Source of the DNA: Pseudoalteromonas rubra
Lineage (GTDB): Bacteria; Pseudomonadota; Gammaproteobacteria; Enterobacterales; Alteromonadaceae
DNA length: 64,000 bases
Direction of reading: 5' to 3'
Assembly (NCBI RefSeq): GCF_000238295.3
Contig: NZ_AHCD03000020.1
Coordinates: 1-64,000 of the forward strand
Both the position numbers and the translations under genes were made by a program. This document shows, in pieces, positions 33,126-42,941 of this stretch. Positions within the stretch are counted from its first letter, which is position 1. Every line of letters begins with the position of its first letter. The notes under the pieces were generated by a model. It saw only the letters and a list, made by a program, of their open reading frames with translations, ran no database searches and had not been told where the DNA came from.

Positions 33126-34196
33126 TTAGTTGCTTCGGAACTGATGGCCGATGGCCGCTGAAATACAAGGCTTAACAACAAATTCATAGCGGGCAGGATC
33201 GCCCTCAATTTTAGTAATTTCCAGCAGTTCGTAGTCGTTTAACTCGATGATCCGCGTGCCTGGTGTAATATCACACCGGGAACGGCTGTCTGATTCATAC
33301 TCGTAGATAAAGTAAGTCAGCGCGTTTTGCAGATGGCGTTCATACTTGTCGGCATTCTTTTCAAATGCTGACAACTGGACTTTGAGTTCGTTCAGCTCCG
33401 CCTGTTGCTCTGCCAATTTTGCTTGTTCTGTGTCATTGACTGCTGAGCCTGCTATGGCGTCAATTGTGGTGTGTTTAAGCGCATTGTCGGCGTCATCTTG
33501 CATGGCAATATTGACCTGGATTGACTGACCGGTAAAGCCTTCTACGATATGGCGTAAAAAGCTATTCACGCCACGAGACATGCCCGTTGACGAAATAAAC
33601 ACCGCCATTTGATAGAGTAAAAATAAGCCAAAGAAAAAGCGCACGAGCCCGGTGGTGACAGGATATTGGTAGTCTGGGCTATGCCACCATTTATGGAGCC
33701 CAAAAGGGCGCAGCAACATAAGTACGAATAAATAAACTGGTTGAATAAGTTGCAACAGGATCAACAGTAAAATGCTGGTGGTCACGAACCAGGTCGGGAC
33801 GGATAACAGCATGCTAAAGTTGTGTGAGTAGGGCAGGTGATCTGCATTCACACCCGTGATGTCATTCACCATCCCTGCCGCCTGGGCCAGTGCATAGTTG
33901 GCAATGAATGCGTAAAACAGCAAAATCACGGCTTTGCCTGGCAGGCTTTCCCATAGGTGGATAAACCTCGGCCAGAACTCTCTGGTCATGGCTATCAGTG
34001 CGAGGACTGAAGCCCCCAGATAAAGTGAACTGTCTTCTGGCAGTTCATTGAAGATGGCAAGCAAACACAGCACGGTTGCTGAAAAGTAGCAGCGTTGTGC
34101 CACATTCAAGGTGTGCCAGAATACCAGCCATTTTTTTTGCAGTGCTGAAAAAGGGCCTACAACGGGTTGTATTGCGCTGGGAAGTGTCAGTTTCAT
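33126..34196 (-). CDS. Unknown multi-pass membrane protein with coiled coil
   Basis: The 356-residue product starts MKLTLPSAIQPVVGPFSALQ; the upstream in-frame extension runs into the uvrA-side intergenic sequence and is less likely. It has about six hydrophobic segments in the first two thirds, then a predicted coiled coil (AKLAEQQAELNELKVQLSAF) and a soluble C-terminal domain ending with VVKPCISAAIGHQFRSN. I do not recognise the family. It follows uvrA on the same strand after 65 bases. Confidence 0.72.
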   Translation of the reverse strand: MKLTLPSAIQPVVGPFSALQKKWLVFWHTLNVAQRCYFSATVLCLLAIFNELPEDSSLYLGASVLALIAMTREFWPRFIHLWESLPGKAVILLFYAFIANYALAQAAGMVNDITGVNADHLPYSHNFSMLLSVPTWFVTTSILLLILLQLIQPVYLFVLMLLRPFGLHKWWHSPDYQYPVTTGLVRFFFGLFLLYQMAVFISSTGMSRGVNSFLRHIVEGFTGQSIQVNIAMQDDADNALKHTTIDAIAGSAVNDTEQAKLAEQQAELNELKVQLSAFEKNADKYERHLQNALTYFIYEYESDSRSRCDITPGTRIIELNDYELLEITKIEGDPARYEFVVKPCISAAIGHQFRSN

Positions 34197-34261
34197 TGTT
34201 ATTATTCCATTCCCTGACCGTGAAAGTGAGTGGGGAGCATGGCTCCCCCTTGCTCGCTCCG

Positions 34262-37081
34262 TTATAGCATAGGCTTGAGGTATCGACCAGTGTGAGAAGC
34301 TGCACACTCAGCAACTTCTTCCGGAGTGCCTGCAACCAGGATCTGACCACCGCCAGCACCGCCTTCCGGGCCAAGATCGACGATCCAGTCAGCTGTTTTA
34401 ATGACATCCAGGTTGTGTTCTATCACCACCACTGTATTACCATGGTCACGTAAACGGTGCAGTACGACCAGCAGCTGCTGAATATCGTGGAAGTGCAGAC
34501 CTGTGGTCGGTTCGTCAAGGATATACAGGGTTTTACCTGTATCTCGTTTGGACAGCTCACGGGCAAGTTTGACCCGTTGTGCCTCACCGCCAGATAGCGT
34601 GGTTGCCGCTTGGCCGAGTCGAATATAGGACAGTCCCACATCCATCAATGTTTGTAATTTACGTTTGATGGCCGGGATCTTATCAAAGAACTCACGGGCA
34701 TCTTCTACTGTCATTTCCAACACCTCATGGATGTTCTTGCCTTTATACAGGACTTCTAAGGTTTCCCGGTTGTAGCGTTTGCCTGTACAGACATCACAGG
34801 GCACATAGACATCGGGTAAAAAGTGCATCTCGACTTTGATCACACCATCGCCCTGACAAGCTTCACAGCGACCACCTTTCACATTGAAGCTAAAGCGACC
34901 AACCTTGTAACCCCGCGAACGGGCTTCCTGAGTGCCTGCGAATAGCTCCCGGATCGCGGTAAAGATCCCGGTATAGGTCGCCGGGTTTGAGCGTGGTGTG
35001 CGTCCGATCGGGCTTTGATCTATGTCGATCACCTTGTCGAAATGCGCCAGGCCTTCGATGGACTGATAAGGCGAGGGTTCAGCAACCGTCGCCCCGTTAA
35101 GTTCTCTGTGCGCCAGTTTGAACAGGGTATCGTTGATCAGGGTGGACTTGCCAGAGCCTGACACGCCGGTAACACAGGTCATCAGGCCAAATGGGATCCT
35201 GAGGTTCACGTTTTTGAGGTTATTCCCGCTGGCACCATTAAGTGCCAGCCATTGCTCACCAGTCTGATGGCGCTCAGCTGGTACGGCAATGGCTTGTTGA
35301 CCACTGAGATATTGGCCTGTCAGTGATTTCGGGTTTGCCATGATGTCTTCGCGGCTGCCCTCTGCAACCACATAACCACCGTGCACACCGGCACCAGGGC
35401 CGATATCGATAATGTGGTCGGCAGCACGAATGGCATCTTCATCATGTTCAACCACAATGACGGTATTACCCAGGTCGCGCAGGTGGGTAAGCGTGCTCAG
35501 CAATCGATCATTGTCTCTTTGGTGTAGTCCTATCGACGGCTCGTCAAGTACGTACATGACGCCCACCAGGCCTGCACCTATCTGGCTTGCCAGTCGGATC
35601 CTTTGGGCTTCACCACCTGAGAGCGTATCGGCACTGCGTTCCAGTGACAGGTAGTTCAGACCGACATTGATCAAAAAGGACAGACGGTCACGGATCTCTT
35701 TGAGTACCTTTTCTGCGATCTTGGCCTTTTGGCCACTGAGGGTCAGTGCGTCAAAAAAGTCACAGGCTTCACCAATACTCATGGTCGTGACCGTCGGTAG
35801 ATTGGTGGCACCAATAAAGACGTGACGAGCTTCTTCTCTCAATCGGGAGCCATTACACTTTGGACAGGCTTGACTGGTTTGGTACTTAGCCAGTTCTTCG
35901 CGGACAGAGGCCGATTCCGTTTCCCGGTAACGGCGATTCATATTGTTTAATACGCCTTCAAACTCATGGTTACGGGTGATTAAATCGCCGCGGTCATTGC
36001 GGTAATTGAAGGCTATCTTGGTGCGTCCCGAGCCTTCGAGCACCACCTTTTGAGCATCGCCGGGTAAGTCCTGAAACGGCGTTTCGAGGTCAAAGTCATA
36101 GTGCTCAGCGACGGAGCTGAGCATCTGATAATAGTAAAAGCTGCGTTTATCCCAGCCTTTAATGGCACCGCCGGACAGACTCAGCTCAGGGTTTTGTACT
36201 ACCCGGCTGGGGTCAAAGAACTGTCTGACACCCAGTCCGTCACAGCTTTGACAGGCTCCGGCAGGGTTATTGAACGAGAACAAACGCGGCTCCAGCTCGG
36301 TCATGGCATAGCCACACGTCGGGCAGGCAAAGTTGGCGGAAAACACCAGTTCTTCATCCAGGCTGTCGTCCATGGCTGCCACTACGGCAATGCCATCCGC
36401 CAGTTCCAGTGCGGTTTCAAAGGACTCGGCCAACCTTTGTTCCAGCCCCTCTTTGACCTTGAAGCGGTCAACGACCACCTCGATGGTGTGCTTTTTATGT
36501 AGTTCCAGGGTCGGAGGATCGGATAAGTCGCATACTTCACCATCAATGCGGGCACGAATAAAGCCCTGGCTGGCAAGTTGTTCAAGGAGTTTAACATGCT
36601 CCCCTTTACGATTTTTGACCACCGGGGCCAGCAGCATTAATTTGCTGCCTTCAGGGTGACCCAGGACGGTATCCACCATTTGACTGATGGTCTGTGCTTT
36701 CAGCGGCAGGTCATGAGTTGGGCAGCGAGGTTCACCAACACGTGCGAACAACAAGCGCAGGTAATCATAAATTTCAGTGATGGTACCTACGGTTGAACGG
36801 GGATTGTGAGAAGTTGACTTCTGCTCAATGGAAATGGCCGGCGACAGTCCCTCGATGTGATCGACATCGGGTTTTTCCATCAGTGACAAGAATTGTCTGG
36901 CGTAAGCCGACAGGGATTCGACATAACGGCGTTGCCCTTCAGCATACAAGGTATCGAATGCCAATGATGATTTGCCAGAACCCGACAGGCCTGTGATCAC
37001 GATGAGCTTGTCGCGCGGTATTGTAAGAGAGATGTCTTTGAGGTTGTGCGTGCGTGCACCTCTAACTTCTATTTTATCCAT
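34262..37081 (-). CDS. uvrA: Excinuclease ABC subunit A
   Basis: UvrA recognises bulky DNA lesions and loads UvrB in nucleotide excision repair. The 939-residue protein is full length, beginning MDKIEVRGARTHNLKDISLT with Walker A GLSGSGKSSLA. It has two ABC signature motifs (LSGGEAQRIRLA and LSGGEAQRVKLA), and zinc-finger cysteines in CPTCGYAM, CQSCDGLG, CPKCNG and CEACQGDG. A LexA box lies 15 bases upstream of the start, so SOS control is expected. Confidence 0.97.
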   Translation of the reverse strand: MDKIEVRGARTHNLKDISLTIPRDKLIVITGLSGSGKSSLAFDTLYAEGQRRYVESLSAYARQFLSLMEKPDVDHIEGLSPAISIEQKSTSHNPRSTVGTITEIYDYLRLLFARVGEPRCPTHDLPLKAQTISQMVDTVLGHPEGSKLMLLAPVVKNRKGEHVKLLEQLASQGFIRARIDGEVCDLSDPPTLELHKKHTIEVVVDRFKVKEGLEQRLAESFETALELADGIAVVAAMDDSLDEELVFSANFACPTCGYAMTELEPRLFSFNNPAGACQSCDGLGVRQFFDPSRVVQNPELSLSGGAIKGWDKRSFYYYQMLSSVAEHYDFDLETPFQDLPGDAQKVVLEGSGRTKIAFNYRNDRGDLITRNHEFEGVLNNMNRRYRETESASVREELAKYQTSQACPKCNGSRLREEARHVFIGATNLPTVTTMSIGEACDFFDALTLSGQKAKIAEKVLKEIRDRLSFLINVGLNYLSLERSADTLSGGEAQRIRLASQIGAGLVGVMYVLDEPSIGLHQRDNDRLLSTLTHLRDLGNTVIVVEHDEDAIRAADHIIDIGPGAGVHGGYVVAEGSREDIMANPKSLTGQYLSGQQAIAVPAERHQTGEQWLALNGASGNNLKNVNLRIPFGLMTCVTGVSGSGKSTLINDTLFKLAHRELNGATVAEPSPYQSIEGLAHFDKVIDIDQSPIGRTPRSNPATYTGIFTAIRELFAGTQEARSRGYKVGRFSFNVKGGRCEACQGDGVIKVEMHFLPDVYVPCDVCTGKRYNRETLEVLYKGKNIHEVLEMTVEDAREFFDKIPAIKRKLQTLMDVGLSYIRLGQAATTLSGGEAQRVKLARELSKRDTGKTLYILDEPTTGLHFHDIQQLLVVLHRLRDHGNTVVVIEHNLDVIKTADWIVDLGPEGGAGGGQILVAGTPEEVAECAASHTGRYLKPML

Positions 37082-37095
37082 GGTGGCCTTATTTG

Positions 37096-37111
37096 CTGTA
37101 CAAACTTACAG
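37096..37111. promoter_or_regulatory. LexA box upstream of uvrA
   Basis: CTGTACAAACTTACAG matches the gammaproteobacterial LexA consensus CTGT-N8-ACAG exactly. It lies 15 bases before the uvrA ATG, as expected for SOS repression of uvrA. Confidence 0.85.
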
Positions 37112-37205
37112 TGTTTTTCTCAGAGTCCAAGAGTACCCTATCCAGCCTGTAAAATTAAGCTATCTTGGCTAAACTTACGATAAACCTTGAAAGCGGGGAT
37201 CACAT

Positions 37206-37958
37206 TTGTACTGGTTCGCTTTAATCTGGGTGCTGTTTACGCCGCTCGCGGTCGGGTGTGAGCTGATTGTCCGGTTTGAAAATTACGCTGCACAATCGCG
37301 TTTAGACACTAAGTCGAAGTGGCATGGTCTCGATGTGGATTTTGCTAAAGCACTGCTTGATGAGGCTGGCTGCGGTTATCAGTTTATTAATGTGCCCTGG
37401 GGCCGGGCACTGAAAATGCTGGCTGAAGGCGAGCTTGATATGGTGCTCAGTGTCAGTCGCACAGCTGAGCGGGAGCAGTTTGCCTATTTTATTGGCCCGC
37501 AAAGAATGGAAACCATCGTATTTGCAATGAACCAGTTGCGCCCTTATCCAGTGCAAACACTGTCTGATCTGTTTAAGCTCCCGGTGCCCGTTGCCATTCA
37601 GAAGGGGGCATTTTATGGTCATGTATTTAACGAGTTACTGTTGCGAGAGCAGACAAAAGCTGAGTCGCAACGCTTTATTTATGTGGCCGATAATCAACGT
37701 AAACTTAGCTTGCTTAAACATGGCAGGATCGCAGGCTTTCTGGAAGAGAAATTCAATGTGCTGTATCAGTCGCAACATAACCCCGACTTTGCCCACATCA
37801 CGATGAGTTCGCTGGTGGTTAACCGTGAGCCCGTCTATTATGCGCTGAGCAGGCAGTCTGTCTCAGCTCAGGACTTACGGCAGCTGGCAAGCGCATTTGA
37901 ACGATTACAGCATTCAGGTCGGCTAACGGGGATCCTGGCAAAGTATGGATTAGATTAA
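37206..37958 (+). CDS. Extracellular solute-binding protein (family 3-like)
   Basis: The 250-residue protein begins with a signal peptide (MYWFALIWVLFTPLAVGCEL) and continues with a type-2 periplasmic binding fold: KWHGLDVDFAKALLDEAGC, ALKMLAEGELDMVLSVSRTAER and the C-terminal QLASAFERLQHSGRLTGILA. It starts at TTG. There is no permease or ATPase beside it, which is common for the many orphan family-3-like proteins in Pseudoalteromonas and Shewanella. The ligand is unknown; amino-acid-like compounds are typical. Confidence 0.82.
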   Translation: MYWFALIWVLFTPLAVGCELIVRFENYAAQSRLDTKSKWHGLDVDFAKALLDEAGCGYQFINVPWGRALKMLAEGELDMVLSVSRTAEREQFAYFIGPQRMETIVFAMNQLRPYPVQTLSDLFKLPVPVAIQKGAFYGHVFNELLLREQTKAESQRFIYVADNQRKLSLLKHGRIAGFLEEKFNVLYQSQHNPDFAHITMSSLVVNREPVYYALSRQSVSAQDLRQLASAFERLQHSGRLTGILAKYGLD

Positions 37959-38055
37959 ACACCGGCTTTTCTCACTAAAATCTGATCTGGTCGTCAACAC
38001 TTGGTCACTTTTTTGCTAGACTAGCGCCTGTTTTTGTCTTAGCCAAATAAGTGTC

Positions 38056-39423
38056 ATGTCGAAACAATCACTTAACTCTCTTGAAAAACGTGCAGCCATT
38101 TCACTGGCAAGTGTCTTTGCCTTTCGGATGCTGGGGCTGTTTATGTTGATGCCTGTGCTGGCAATCTACGGTCAGTCGCTCACGGATGTGTCGCCACTGT
38201 GGATTGGTCTGGCAATCGGTGCTTACGGGCTGACACAGGCGCTGCTGCAAATACCTATGGGCTGGCTGTCTGATAAATTTGGCCGTAAACCTATAATTGT
38301 TGCCGGTTTAATCATGTTTGCCATCGGATCTGTGATTGCGGCACTGGCTGAGTCAATTTATTGGGTAACGGCTGGCCGGGCTCTGCAAGGGATGGGTGCC
38401 ATTGCAAGTGCTTTGCTGGCTCTGGCTTCAGATCTGAGTCGCGATGAGCAAAGGCCTAAAGTCATGGCTGTGATTGGCATGTGTATCGGCATGAGCTTTG
38501 CTGTGGCAATGCTTTTAGGCCCAATGGTTGCCGCAGCGTTTGGCATTGCGGGGATCTTCTGGCTCACCGCCGCGTTGGCATTATTGGGGATCGGGATCGT
38601 GCTGTTTATTGTGCCAGGCGCTGTAAATCGCGCGCCAAAAGGAGATACCGTTGCCAGCATGGCGGATATTCGTAAACTGGTGCGCCATCCGCAGCTGGTC
38701 AGACTGGACCTTGGGGTGTTGCTGCTACACTTAACATTGACCACCTTGTTTGTTGCGCTTCCGGGCCAGCTTATTGCCGACGGCTTAGCCGCGCAAGATC
38801 ACTGGCAATTGTATATTCCGGTCTTATTACTCGCGTTTGTTTTGATGGCCCCGCTGATGATAGTGGCGATCCGCAAACAAAAAGAGAAGCAGGTATTTTT
38901 AGCGTCGATTGCGCTGCTGGTGCTGAGCACGCTGGCGTTGATCCCCGCGGCAAACTCGTTGATCGGCATTGCAGTAGCAATGACTGTTTATTTTATTGCT
39001 TTTAACTTTCTGGAAGCAACGATGCCTGCGTTGGTATCGCGCATTGCACCTGCCACTCAAAAAGGCTCGGCGATGGGGGTCTTTTCCTCCTCGCAGTTTT
39101 TTGGCGCATTTGCGGGTGGTGTAATGGGCGGCTACCTGGCCCAGCATTTTAATCCTCAAACTGTGTTTGCTGCGGCTGCGGCAATTGGGGTAATATGGCT
39201 ATTTATTGCGTGGCGTATGCAAATCCCGGTGCGAAGTAAAACACTCAGTTTTGTTACTGAGGTTGATGAGCCTGAAAAAGCCGATGCTTTGGCGGATCAG
39301 CTGGTCGCATTACCCGGGGTCATCGAAGCGACCGTTGTCAGTGAAGAAAATCGTACCTACTTAAAGGTAAACGATAAAGAATTTGATTTAAACCAAGCAA
39401 AGCAAGCCCTGGGCTTGCGCTAG
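38056..39423 (+). CDS. yajR: MFS transporter, YajR type
   Basis: A 455-residue major-facilitator transporter with twelve hydrophobic segments; the loop after helix 2 reads GWLSDKFGRKP, the family A motif. A soluble C-terminal extension of about 65 residues (ADQLVALPGVIEATVVSEEN...) has the ferredoxin-like fold pattern of the YAM domain of E. coli YajR. Its substrate is not established. It is followed 27 bases later by ssb on the same strand. Confidence 0.88.
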   Translation: MSKQSLNSLEKRAAISLASVFAFRMLGLFMLMPVLAIYGQSLTDVSPLWIGLAIGAYGLTQALLQIPMGWLSDKFGRKPIIVAGLIMFAIGSVIAALAESIYWVTAGRALQGMGAIASALLALASDLSRDEQRPKVMAVIGMCIGMSFAVAMLLGPMVAAAFGIAGIFWLTAALALLGIGIVLFIVPGAVNRAPKGDTVASMADIRKLVRHPQLVRLDLGVLLLHLTLTTLFVALPGQLIADGLAAQDHWQLYIPVLLLAFVLMAPLMIVAIRKQKEKQVFLASIALLVLSTLALIPAANSLIGIAVAMTVYFIAFNFLEATMPALVSRIAPATQKGSAMGVFSSSQFFGAFAGGVMGGYLAQHFNPQTVFAAAAAIGVIWLFIAWRMQIPVRSKTLSFVTEVDEPEKADALADQLVALPGVIEATVVSEENRTYLKVNDKEFDLNQAKQALGLR

Positions 39424-39450
39424 CTTGCAATAGTGTGAGGAGAGGGTGCC

Positions 39451-40167
39451 ATGGCACGCGGTGTAAACAAAGTTATTTTGGTTGGTAATTTAGGCCAAGA
39501 TCCTGAAGTACGTTATATGCCTAACGGAAACGGCGTAGCGAACATCAGTATTGCAACGACCGACAGTTGGAAAGACAAAAACACAGGTCAGATGCAAGAG
39601 CGCACTGAATGGCATCGTGTTGTGCTATTCGGTAAGCTGGCAGAGGTAGCAGGCGAGTACCTGCGTAAAGGTTCACAAGTCTATATTGAAGGTCGCTTAC
39701 AGACGCGTAAGTGGACTGATCAAGGTGGCCAGGAACGTTACACCACAGAGATCGTTGTTGATATGGGTGGCCAGATGCAAATGCTGGGTGGCCGTGGTGA
39801 ACAAGGTGGTGGCCAGTACCAGGGCGGTCAACAGGGCGGCCAAAACTATGGTCAGTCCAACTACGGCAATAATGCGAATCAGGGCGGTCAGTCTCAGTAC
39901 GGACAACAGCAACAAGGTGGATTCGCGCCTCAGCAGTCTCAACAACCTCAACAGCCTCAGCATAACCAACAGCAAGGCGGTGGTTTTGGCGGTGGTCAGT
40001 CAATGGGACAGCAACCGCAGCATAATGCACCTGCGCAAGGTGGCTTTGCGCCTCAGCAAGGTAGTGCAGGTGGTAACGCAGGTGGCAATGCCAGCAGTAA
40101 TGCAAGTGGCAGCGCCAGCAACCCAATGGAGCCACCTATTGACTTTGATGATGATATTCCATTCTAA
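39451..40167 (+). CDS. ssb: Single-stranded DNA-binding protein
   Basis: The 238-residue protein has the OB-fold N-terminus MARGVNKVILVGNLGQDPEV, a long low-complexity linker rich in Gly and Gln (about residues 115-225) and the acidic tail EPPIDFDDDIPF that recruits partner proteins. The linker is longer than in E. coli SSB (178 residues). GGAG lies upstream of the ATG. Confidence 0.97.
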   Translation: MARGVNKVILVGNLGQDPEVRYMPNGNGVANISIATTDSWKDKNTGQMQERTEWHRVVLFGKLAEVAGEYLRKGSQVYIEGRLQTRKWTDQGGQERYTTEIVVDMGGQMQMLGGRGEQGGGQYQGGQQGGQNYGQSNYGNNANQGGQSQYGQQQQGGFAPQQSQQPQQPQHNQQQGGGFGGGQSMGQQPQHNAPAQGGFAPQQGSAGGNAGGNASSNASGSASNPMEPPIDFDDDIPF

Positions 40168-40197
40168 TCAAAGACTGAAATATCAGTGTTGAAAAAC

Positions 40198-40231
40198 AAC
40201 CAAAAAGCCGCTTACTAGCGGCTTTTTGGTT
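40198..40231. terminator. Terminator after ssb, bidirectional
   Basis: AACCAAAAAGCCGC (40198-40211) and GCGGCTTTTTGGTT (40218-40231) form a 14-bp stem with a 6-base loop. It lies between ssb and the convergent serine hydrolase gene and can serve both strands. Confidence 0.9.
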
Positions 40232-40264
40232 TATTGGAAAATCAATGATCCGTTATCTGTGATG

Positions 40265-41503
40265 CTATTCGATAAATGCAGGTAAAATCTGTTCAGCGAC
40301 AATTTGCTGTGTGGCATGGTCCACGTGATGCGCCGTTATGGCAATAATTAGATCTAATTCTTCTATTAAAATGATGTATATGCCACCCCCGCCTTGTGCA
40401 GAGACACTCGAATATTTTTTATCTTTGTATTGAAGATCTGAACTCCACCAATAATAGCCATAGCCCTGGTTAGAGACGTCTTTGCCATCTCCGAAAATCT
40501 CATCATCTCCCGTGGTGATAAGTTTACTGGTGGATCTGGTCATAAAATCACGATTAATTATTTGCTTGCCTTTCCATTTGCCCTTATTTGCAGCGAGTAT
40601 GCCCATTTTGATCATGTCTCTAGATGTTAAGCTCGACCGCCATATTGACTCAGGTAAGCCGCTCGGTGCAGTTTTCCAGGCAAAATTTGTGATGTTTAAT
40701 TGCCCCAATAATTCTGTCTTAATGAATGTTTCAATATTGCCGGGGACTACAGCCGCAAGTACCTGCATAATCAGTTGAGGACCAATATCGTAATAAAAGC
40801 CTTTTGACTCGGGTGTTATGGGTGCGCTGTGTTCGAAAAGAAATTGAATTTCCTGTTGACCTGGGACTAATTCAGGACGTTCCAGCAAAGACTTACGGGT
40901 TGCATCGCTGATCCTAAGACCTGTTGTCATGGTTAAAGCCTGGTGTAATGTAATATGACTTGCACCATCAACAAATTTTGCAGCGTCCAGTTTGTTCAGA
41001 AAACCTGCCACGGGTTTGTCTAAGTCATCCATGCTGAGGTAACCCAGTTGAATGGCACGACCAAGCAACATGCCCGTGTAAGCTTTGGTAACGGATGACT
41101 GGGGGTGAGATAAATCTACGCGCCCTCTTAGGTAATATGACTCAAATACCAGCTTGCCTTTGTGGTGAATTAAGAGGCTGTCATAATTACCGTGCTGTCC
41201 TTTGGCAAGTTCATCAGCCAGTGCAAGAATAGTGGCTTTTTTACCGCCATCAATGCCCAGCTCACCAACGGCTAAGCCATCGTTTCTGGGGGCAGGCTTA
41301 ACATCAATGAACGCCTGTGGCAGTACCGAGATATCCCAAAACTCACGATTTATGTCAGGTTGTCTCCAGTGTTGTATGATTGCTTCCTCAGCGCTGGCTG
41401 TGGGTGCCGTTTTATTTACTGACTTTAACTGTACTTCACTACTTATGCTTGCAAAGCTACAGACAATCAAAGGCAGTAGCAGAGTGTATTTCACGCGAGC
41501 CAT
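40265..41503 (-). CDS. Serine hydrolase, beta-lactamase/class C-like
   Basis: A 412-residue protein with a signal peptide (KYTLLLPLIVCSFASISS) and the penicillin-binding/class C beta-lactamase fold. The Ser-x-x-Lys motif is in PQSSVTKAY, a tyrosine (GFYYDIGPQ) stands where Y-x-N is expected, and a glycine-rich QGGGGIYI replaces the K-T-G strand. Such proteins act as esterases or peptidases. It is the last gene of a padR operon, 22 bases after the membrane protein gene. Confidence 0.85.
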   Translation of the reverse strand: MARVKYTLLLPLIVCSFASISSEVQLKSVNKTAPTASAEEAIIQHWRQPDINREFWDISVLPQAFIDVKPAPRNDGLAVGELGIDGGKKATILALADELAKGQHGNYDSLLIHHKGKLVFESYYLRGRVDLSHPQSSVTKAYTGMLLGRAIQLGYLSMDDLDKPVAGFLNKLDAAKFVDGASHITLHQALTMTTGLRISDATRKSLLERPELVPGQQEIQFLFEHSAPITPESKGFYYDIGPQLIMQVLAAVVPGNIETFIKTELLGQLNITNFAWKTAPSGLPESIWRSSLTSRDMIKMGILAANKGKWKGKQIINRDFMTRSTSKLITTGDDEIFGDGKDVSNQGYGYYWWSSDLQYKDKKYSSVSAQGGGGIYIILIEELDLIIAITAHHVDHATQQIVAEQILPAFIE

Positions 41504-41525
41504 AACTTCTCCCTATAGTTCTATT

Positions 41526-42260
41526 TTATTGATGAAATTCAAAATGTTCTGCTTGTAGCTGCTTTAATTTGCGATGGATAATGTAGCTTACTGGGGGCAG
41601 CAGATATAAAAGGCAAAGCACACCCGTTGCAACAATGGGTCCTATTTGATTTGCTTCAAAGTGATAATTTGCGATATGCATAATGCCCCATATGTAAGGA
41701 ATGAAAGCAAGTGAATAACCACACAAAGCGAGTTTTATGATGGAAGCTTGTTGTTCTTTATATAAATGGATGAGCATTGCGATACTGAAGAATGAGATGA
41801 TGAAAGACTCGAAGTGTATAAACATTCCCCATTCTGCCAGCGCTAAAATGTCCCAAAAGTTGTGCCAAAAGTGTGCACTAAATAGTGCCATATGAATTTT
41901 CCCTTGTAACAGTTCATCCCAAAACGTGTCGGAAATAGAGGTGGGGTCGCTCAATATGGACAGCAAAACAATTAAACCTGCCGTCATAATGAACATGATA
42001 AGTGGTAAGTAAAAGTTCAATCGCCCCAACATTTCAACTGAAGCCAATTTGTTCTTTAGATAAATCATGCTTGTTTCACGAGTCTGTTGCCAGTACCACT
42101 GATTTGCGCGTTTAATATTCTGCTTTGCCAGTATATTAAACTCTTCTTCAAGGTCACCCAGAACGCTTTCTAGCAGTCGATTAGGAAGCAATATAGAGAG
42201 GACTTTATTTGCCAATACTGGCGGTTTGGCATCTGATTCTTTGTCAGAGTAGAGGCTCAT
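41526..42260 (-). CDS. Membrane protein with permease-prefix-like N-terminus
   Basis: The 244-residue protein begins MSLYSDKESDAKPP, then LSILLPNRLLESVLGDLEEE, a stretch like the permease prefix domain (PxxLxxxixGDLeE, then WYWQQ) found beside PadR regulators. Four hydrophobic segments follow. The start at 42260 avoids overlap with padR beyond three bases. Function unknown; it probably belongs with the serine hydrolase and PadR regulator. Confidence 0.75.
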   Translation of the reverse strand: MSLYSDKESDAKPPVLANKVLSILLPNRLLESVLGDLEEEFNILAKQNIKRANQWYWQQTRETSMIYLKNKLASVEMLGRLNFYLPLIMFIMTAGLIVLLSILSDPTSISDTFWDELLQGKIHMALFSAHFWHNFWDILALAEWGMFIHFESFIISFFSIAMLIHLYKEQQASIIKLALCGYSLAFIPYIWGIMHIANYHFEANQIGPIVATGVLCLLYLLPPVSYIIHRKLKQLQAEHFEFHQ

Positions 42261-42262
42261 AG

Positions 42263-42607
42263 TTATCCCTCCTGGCTTAAAGAATGTCGAACAGAGAGTC
42301 CTTGCCATAAAGTGTCCATGGCCTGTCTGGCACGTTTAAGTGCACTGTGGCCTTGTGCTGTTACTTTGAAATAGCGTTTTGCTCGTCCACCTCGCTGCGC
42401 GGTGGCTTCACCCAGCCGTGATTCCACCATACCTTTACGCTCTAATCGCTCTAGTGTTGAATAAAGTGCGCCAATGGCGACATTGCGATTCACTTGTTCT
42501 GCCAATAGTTGTCTAATCGCTGCACCATACGCTTCATTATCAAGCTGTAGTAATGCAAGCATCGTCATTTGCTCAAATTCACCTAAGAATTTATCTTTTT
42601 CAGACAT
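42263..42607 (-). CDS. PadR-family transcriptional regulator
   Basis: A 114-residue winged-helix protein: FEQMTMLALLQLDNEAYGAAI, then ALYSTLERLERKGMVESRLG, and a wing RGGRAKRYFKVTAQG, all characteristic of PadR. Two palindromes 37 and 71 bases upstream of its start are likely operators, so it probably represses its own operon (padR, membrane protein, serine hydrolase). Confidence 0.92.
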   Translation of the reverse strand: MSEKDKFLGEFEQMTMLALLQLDNEAYGAAIRQLLAEQVNRNVAIGALYSTLERLERKGMVESRLGEATAQRGGRAKRYFKVTAQGHSALKRARQAMDTLWQGLSVRHSLSQEG

Positions 42608-42643
42608 AACGGGAAGCCCTTAAAATTTATTTTTCTTATTTTT

Positions 42644-42690
42644 ACTACAAAATAGTAATTCCCTGCAAGTTATTATTACTACAATGTAGT
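42644..42690. promoter_or_regulatory. Probable PadR operators
   Basis: ACTACAAAATAGT (42644-42656) and ACTACAATGTAGT (42678-42690) are related palindromes whose starts are 34 bp apart, in the 322-base region between padR and the divergent EAL gene. The second is perfect. No other feature is seen in this region beyond a G-rich stretch near 42750-42775. Confidence 0.7.
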
Positions 42691-42941
42691 TTTATTGTGA
42701 AGCTCACGGCCACTGAAGTGTAACTGAGGTGTGTTAGGGGCAAAGAGATAGCAGAGGGGGGAGTGGGGGGGAGTCAGCAGGAGTCGGGCCTTGAAGCGTA
42801 GGTTAATGGATTAAGACATGATTGCTATAACGCGGGTCTGGCAGAGTTTATTCGCCCGCGGAGGAATCTACTCCAGGCAACTTGAGTTTTAGCCTGTCTT
42901 GAACAAAACTTGATACAGGGTTTACTGGCTTGTGTAGCAGC

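Noticed and set aside
39545..40192. Long frames on both strands over ssb
   Set aside because: They are products of the repetitive Gly/Gln linker codons of ssb and have low-complexity translations.
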